Part shown: piece by piece, positions 60,397 to 64,000 of the stretch | Layout: the number at the start of each line of letters is the position of its first letter | How positions within the stretch are numbered: the first letter of the stretch is position 1 | From: CAIKMD01 sp035552195 | GTDB lineage: Bacteria > Pseudomonadota > Alphaproteobacteria > ATCC43930 > CGMCC-115725 | NCBI GenBank assembly: GCA_035552195.1 | Contig: DASZLU010000006.1 | Span: 1 to 64,000, forward strand | Direction of reading: 5' to 3' | DNA length: 64,000 bases | Made by a program: the position numbers and the translations under genes | The notes under the pieces: model-generated | What the model saw: the letters and a program-made list of their open reading frames with translations, nothing else | The model's database searches: none | What the model was told of the DNA's origin: nothing

Positions 60397-61113
60397 TTAG
60401 TAGCCGAGATAAACGCGGCGCACCGTTTCATTACCCGCGATCGTTGCCGCCTCGCCGCTCATCACGATCGATCCGGTTTCCAGCAGGTAAGCCTGGTCGG
60501 CGAGCTCGAGCGCGAGATTGGCATTCTGTTCGACGAGCAGCATGCTCATGCCTTCGCTCTCGTTGATCGTCTCGAGGATGCGGAAGATTTCGCGCACGAT
60601 CAGGGGCGCCAGACCGAAAGACGGCTCGTCGAGCAACAGCAACTTCGGCCGCATCATCAGCGCGCGGCCAATTGCCAACATTTGCTGCTCGCCGCCCGAG
60701 AGCGTGCCGGCCTGCTGCTTGTGCCGTTCCTGCAGCCGCGGAAAGTAGCCGTAGACGCGCGTGAAATCCTGCGCAACGCCGTCGCGATCGCGCCGCGTGT
60801 AGGCGCCGAGCCGCAGATTCTCCTCGACCGTCAGATGCGAGAAGGTGCCGCGCCCATCCGGCACATGCGCGATTCCGAGCCGCGCGACGGACTCGGTCGC
60901 CCGGCCGTTGATGCGCGCGCCGCCGAAGTGGATCTCGCCGGTCACCCGCACCATCATGTTGCAGATCGAGCGCAGCAGCGTCGTCTTGCCGGCACCGTTC
61001 GCGCCGAGGAGCGCCGTGATGCCGCGCTCTTCGACCTTGAGGCTGACACCGTGCAGCACATGCGTCTCGCCGTAGGACGCATCGAGGTTCTTTATCTCCA
61101 GCAGCGTGCTCAT
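60397..61113 (-). CDS. livF: Branched-chain amino acid type ABC transporter ATPase (LivF)
   Basis: 238 residues. Walker A GANGAGKTT, signature LSGGEQQMLAIGRAL, Walker B LLLLDEPSFGLAP, and the LivF ending YLLETGSIVMSG and RRVYLGY. Start overlaps the livG stop by 4 bases. HAAT-family importers also carry aromatic acids and amides, so the name does not fix the substrate. Confidence 0.92.
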   Translation of the reverse strand: MSTLLEIKNLDASYGETHVLHGVSLKVEERGITALLGANGAGKTTLLRSICNMMVRVTGEIHFGGARINGRATESVARLGIAHVPDGRGTFSHLTVEENLRLGAYTRRDRDGVAQDFTRVYGYFPRLQERHKQQAGTLSGGEQQMLAIGRALMMRPKLLLLDEPSFGLAPLIVREIFRILETINESEGMSMLLVEQNANLALELADQAYLLETGSIVMSGEAATIAGNETVRRVYLGY

Positions 61114-61898
61114 ACGGCTTCCCCGAGATAAGCACGGATGACTTCGGGCGCGCTCTGAACTTCGCTCGGAGTGCCGTCGGCGATCTTGCGGCCGAAATCG
61201 AGCGCCACGACTTTGTCGGAGACGCGCATCACCAGGTTCATGTGATGCTCGACCAACAGCACGGTGAGGTTGAAGCGCTCGCGCACCATGAGGATGAGCG
61301 CCCGCAGCTTCTCGACCTCTTCGCTGTTGAGCCCTCCCGCCGGCTCGTCGAGCAGCAGCAGCTTCGGCTCGCAGGCAAGGGCCCGGGCGAGCTCGACGCG
61401 TTTCTGCGTGCCGAAGGTCAGGCCCTGCACCGGCGCATCGGCGATCGCTTCGAGGTCAAGAGCGGCCAACAGCGCGTCTGTGCGCGCGGCCAAACGCGCC
61501 TCCTCGCGCGCGACCAACGGCAGGCGCAGCGCGTTGGCGACGAAGCCGCCGCGGATCGTGCAGTGGCCGCCGACCATGATGTTGCGGCGAACGGTCATAC
61601 TGCGGAACAGCGCGAGATTCTGGAAGGTGCGGCCGATGCCGAGCGCGGCCATACGGTGGCGCGGCTGCTGCAACAGCTCGTGTCCGGCGAAAGCGATGCG
61701 GCCGGATTCCGGCTGATAGAGGCGGCTCAGGCAATTGAACAGCGTCGTCTTGCCGGCGCCGTTCGGGCCGATGAGACCGCAAATCTGCCCGCGCCCGACA
61801 TCGAAGGACACGTCGTTCAGCGCAACGATACCGCCGAAGCGGACCGACAGACCGCTGATCGACAACAACGGCGCGTTATTCAGACCCCCGTCAGGCAC
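61110..61898 (-). CDS. livG: Branched-chain amino acid type ABC transporter ATPase (LivG)
   Basis: 262 residues. Walker A GPNGAGKTT, IGRTFQNLALFRSMTV, a LivG-style signature LTFGTQKRVELARAL, Walker B LLLLDEPAGGLN and switch LVEHHMNLVM. The usual livH/livM permease and livK binding-protein genes are absent on both sides. Confidence 0.92.
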   Translation of the reverse strand: MPDGGLNNAPLLSISGLSVRFGGIVALNDVSFDVGRGQICGLIGPNGAGKTTLFNCLSRLYQPESGRIAFAGHELLQQPRHRMAALGIGRTFQNLALFRSMTVRRNIMVGGHCTIRGGFVANALRLPLVAREEARLAARTDALLAALDLEAIADAPVQGLTFGTQKRVELARALACEPKLLLLDEPAGGLNSEEVEKLRALILMVRERFNLTVLLVEHHMNLVMRVSDKVVALDFGRKIADGTPSEVQSAPEVIRAYLGEAV

Positions 61899-61922
61899 AA
61901 AGCCTCCCCGTCCTTATTGTTT

Positions 61923-61999
61923 CGTCATTCCCGCGAAAGCGGGAATCCATGATCAGCGCCGTGCCGCATCGATGGACTCCCGCTTTCGCGGGAGTGACG
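61923..61999. repeat. Dispersed palindromic repeat, inverted pair (CCCGCGAAAGCGGG family)
   Basis: CGTCATTCCCGCGAAAGCGGGAATCCATG (61923-61951) and its near-perfect inverted copy (about 61971-61999, CTCCCGCTTTCGCGGGAG core). Each arm is itself a hairpin. Located between livG and the next upstream gene; same family as the copy at 58581. Confidence 0.85.
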
Positions 62000-62016
62000 G
62001 TTTACCAAATTGCATC

Positions 62017-63021
62017 CTACAAACCCAGCGTTTCGGGCACGAACAGTTCTTCCGCGGTCAGGCGCCGCGATATGTAGTTCTGTTCGTGCGCGTAACGGAT
62101 GAAATCGTCCATCACCTTGCGGTTGGGCGCGAAGCCGTGGCGGAATGGATCGTCACCGTAAGCGGCCTTCTGCTGCTCGAGGATGAACATCGAATCGACG
62201 TAAGACGTCATCTTTTCGATCCAGCAGCATTCGTCGGCGGCCTTCTGCGCCGCGACGAAGGCATTGTAGAGACTGACCGCGATCCACGGCTCGCGCTCGG
62301 CAAGCTCCTTCTTCATAACGATCGTATGGCTCACAGGGATATAGCCGAGCGTTTTGACGAGACGCTGCACCTCGCCTTGGCAATCGGGGAACAGGCGGCG
62401 GATCCACGGTTCGCGGTTCTGGAATTCGCGCGGCACACGCGGCGCGAAGATCGCATCGACTTCGCCATCTTTCAGCTTCTGCGGCGAGGTCTTTCCCTTG
62501 CGCAGCTCGATCTTGATACCGGCCGGCGGTTCGTAGCCGTTGAGCTCGGATTCGCTCGTGACCCAAGTCACCTGGTCGGGCGAAAGGCCGTAATGCTCCT
62601 TGAAGATGCCGCGCAGGACAAGGTTGATCGTGAAGCGGAAGCCTTCGAGGCCGATGCGCTTGCCGATAAGATCGCTCGGCGTGGTGATCGGCGAATCCGT
62701 GCGCGTGTAGACGAAGGCAAGGATCGGATCGCGCAGCGGGAAGATCGGGATCGCGATGCATGGCTCGCCCCGGTCCCGCGCCGCGACATACCACGACAGC
62801 GACATCTCGGCCGCATCGTATTCCTCGTAGACCGGCCGGGTACAGAAATCGCCGACCCATTTATTGGTCGCCCGCAGCTCGATACCCTTCGCCTTGACGC
62901 GCCCGTCGATCAGCGGCCGCGTGCGGTCGTAATCGGCGAAAGCGATATCGATCGGCCGCAGCGTTTGCGGCTGCGACGGCGCACGATCGGCGACAACGGG
63001 ACCGTTATCCGGTGAAGTCAT
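62017..63021 (-). CDS. Binding-protein-fold protein related to 4,5-dihydroxyphthalate decarboxylase
   Basis: 334 residues. Type II binding-protein fold without a signal peptide: the start MTSPDNGPVVADR is hydrophilic. IDIAFADYDRTRPLIDGRVKAKGIEL, FPLRDPILAFVYTR, GKRIGLEGFRFT and AIFAPRVPREF resemble Pht5-type 4,5-dihydroxyphthalate decarboxylases, which share the solute-binding fold and work in the cytoplasm. It may be an enzyme of phthalate-like acids or a cytoplasmic binding protein. 56 bases downstream of an amidohydrolase gene. Confidence 0.75.
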   Translation of the reverse strand: MTSPDNGPVVADRAPSQPQTLRPIDIAFADYDRTRPLIDGRVKAKGIELRATNKWVGDFCTRPVYEEYDAAEMSLSWYVAARDRGEPCIAIPIFPLRDPILAFVYTRTDSPITTPSDLIGKRIGLEGFRFTINLVLRGIFKEHYGLSPDQVTWVTSESELNGYEPPAGIKIELRKGKTSPQKLKDGEVDAIFAPRVPREFQNREPWIRRLFPDCQGEVQRLVKTLGYIPVSHTIVMKKELAEREPWIAVSLYNAFVAAQKAADECCWIEKMTSYVDSMFILEQQKAAYGDDPFRHGFAPNRKVMDDFIRYAHEQNYISRRLTAEELFVPETLGL

Positions 63022-63077
63022 GACGAAATCCTTCTCGCGTCCCTCTACTTTATCCGCGGCGGCAGCCGGGGTCTATT

Positions 63078-64000
63078 TCAGCGCGCCCATCGCGGTAGCA
63101 GCTTCTCGAGATTGCCGCTGTCGATCGCCTTCAGCTCGTCAGCCGAGAAGCCGAATTCCTTGAGCTGCTGCGCCGTCTCGAAAGCGGTACGCCACGGGAA
63201 ATCGGTGCCGAAGAGAACCTGGCTCACCGCCACCAGCCGCATCAGCGAGGCCATTGCATAAGGATGCGCCGCCTGCGCCGTGTCGTAATAGAAACGCTTG
63301 AGGTAGGTCAGCACGCCTTCCGGCACCTGCTCCTTCATCCCCTTTTCGCTCTGGGCGAAGCGCACCAGCCGCTCGGTCAGGAACGGCGCGGTGCCGCCGG
63401 CATGCGACCAGATCCACTTGATGCCGGGATAGCGATGCGCCGCGCCGCTGAAGAGGAGCCGCGTGATCGCGCGCGTTGTGTCGGTGCCGAACTCGATCAC
63501 CGCATCGCGAATCCCGGGCAGCACGCCGGAGGTGCAATTCGGCGCGTCGGGATGGGTATAGATCACGGCCTTGCGCCGATTGAGCTCTTCGAAGATCGGG
63601 TCGTAGTAAGGATCGCCGAGCCATTTATCGCCGATATTGGTCATCAGATTGATGCCGTCGGCTTTCAGCACGTCGTAGCTGTATTCGATCTCGCGCAGGC
63701 TGCCGTCGATATCGAGGATCGGCAGCATGGTGAACTGGCCGAAGCGGCCGGGATGATCGCGCACCAACCCGGCGACGTAGTCATTCCATTCGCGCGTGAT
63801 GCCCAGCGTGTCCTTCGGGTTCGGCCAGATATCGACTGGATACGGCATCGAGATGACGACGCCGCGGACATCGCCCTTCTCCATATCCTCCAGCGTCTTC
63901 TCGATCGTCCAGGCATAGGTCGGGCCGCCACCGGCGCCGGCGCGCATCTTCTCGGTCCTGAGGCTCGGCGGCGTGACGTGATGATGAACGTCGATGCGAT
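63078..64000 (-). CDS. Amidohydrolase-2 family protein (5' end beyond window)
   Basis: Open to the window edge; the visible part begins RIDVHHHVTPP, whose HHH is the metal-binding start, so only a few residues are missing. Further marks: AVIYTHPDAPN, WSHAGGTAPFL and LFGTDFPWRT with the metal aspartate or acid. Relatives include ACMSD and gamma-resorcylate or 5-carboxyvanillate decarboxylases, which act non-oxidatively on aromatic acids. Beside the Pht5-like gene, an aromatic decarboxylase or hydrolase is likely. Confidence 0.82.
   Translation of the reverse strand, partial: RIDVHHHVTPPSLRTEKMRAGAGGGPTYAWTIEKTLEDMEKGDVRGVVISMPYPVDIWPNPKDTLGITREWNDYVAGLVRDHPGRFGQFTMLPILDIDGSLREIEYSYDVLKADGINLMTNIGDKWLGDPYYDPIFEELNRRKAVIYTHPDAPNCTSGVLPGIRDAVIEFGTDTTRAITRLLFSGAAHRYPGIKWIWSHAGGTAPFLTERLVRFAQSEKGMKEQVPEGVLTYLKRFYYDTAQAAHPYAMASLMRLVAVSQVLFGTDFPWRTAFETAQQLKEFGFSADELKAIDSGNLEKLLPRWAR

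Noticed and set aside
58581..61999. CRISPR array or transposon ends
   Set aside because: The repeats are few, self-palindromic and unevenly spaced, with no cas or transposase gene; they fit a dispersed intergenic repeat family.

Overview
The window is GC-rich, very gene-dense DNA (genes separated by 0-100 bases, many 4-base ATGA overlaps). It carries FixJ- and FixK-like regulators, HyuA/HyuB, many CaiB/ACAD/ECH-type CoA enzymes and the dispersed palindrome built on CCCGCGAAAGCGGG. These point to a free-living soil or freshwater alphaproteobacterium (Rhizobiales/Rhodospirillales-like); the genus cannot be fixed from the sequence. I see no rRNA, tRNA, insertion sequence, integrase or CRISPR array.

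Layout. (1) 1-5 kb: start of a periplasmic binding protein, a cupin and an HpcH/HpaI aldolase on the minus strand, divergent from a LigJ-like 4-oxalomesaconate hydratase and a cupin pair, the second of which is broken; then an internally deleted binding protein. (2) 5-13 kb: a stress and regulation block with a two-domain universal stress protein, a membrane histidine kinase, a 66-residue membrane protein, a Crp/FixK-like regulator, a FixJ-like response regulator, an APH/AAA kinase fusion, PPK2 and an iron alcohol dehydrogenase. (3) 13-21 kb: cupin, an SsuA/TauA-type binding protein plus ATPase without a permease, a two-domain VOC protein divergent from a flavin monooxygenase and a CocE-type hydrolase, a fatty-acid desaturase and a cold-shock protein. 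(4) 21-25 kb: a feruloyl-CoA hydratase/lyase (HCHL) homologue, two overlapping acyl-CoA dehydrogenases and an unusual SDR. (5) 25-33 kb: a full Opp/Dpp peptide-type ABC transporter with its own binding protein and an asparaginase-like protein. (6) 33-41 kb: five tandem paralogous periplasmic binding proteins behind an ADP-forming acyl-CoA synthetase, divergent from a second HCHL homologue. (7) 42-64 kb: a TPP enzyme and a GST on plus, then a nearly unbroken minus-strand block of about 16 genes: LivG/LivF, two SDR/hydrolase genes, CaiB transferase, two acyl-CoA dehydrogenases, an aromatic-acid type MFS transporter, a third HCHL homologue, a MetE-like protein, a second ADP-forming acyl-CoA synthetase, HyuA, HyuB and an FAH-family hydrolase.

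How it fits together. Most genes make sense as uptake and CoA-dependent breakdown of aromatic or phenylpropanoid-like carboxylic acids: binding proteins and the MFS carrier bring acids in, ADP-forming CoA ligases or CaiB activate them, acyl-CoA dehydrogenases desaturate the side chain, and HCHL-type enzymes hydrate and cleave it; LigJ, the aldolase, FAH and VOC proteins would handle ring-cleavage products. The standout features are the five-gene binding-protein array with no local permease and two ligase plus HCHL modules resembling ferA/ferB whose HCHL members have changed substrate-contact residues.
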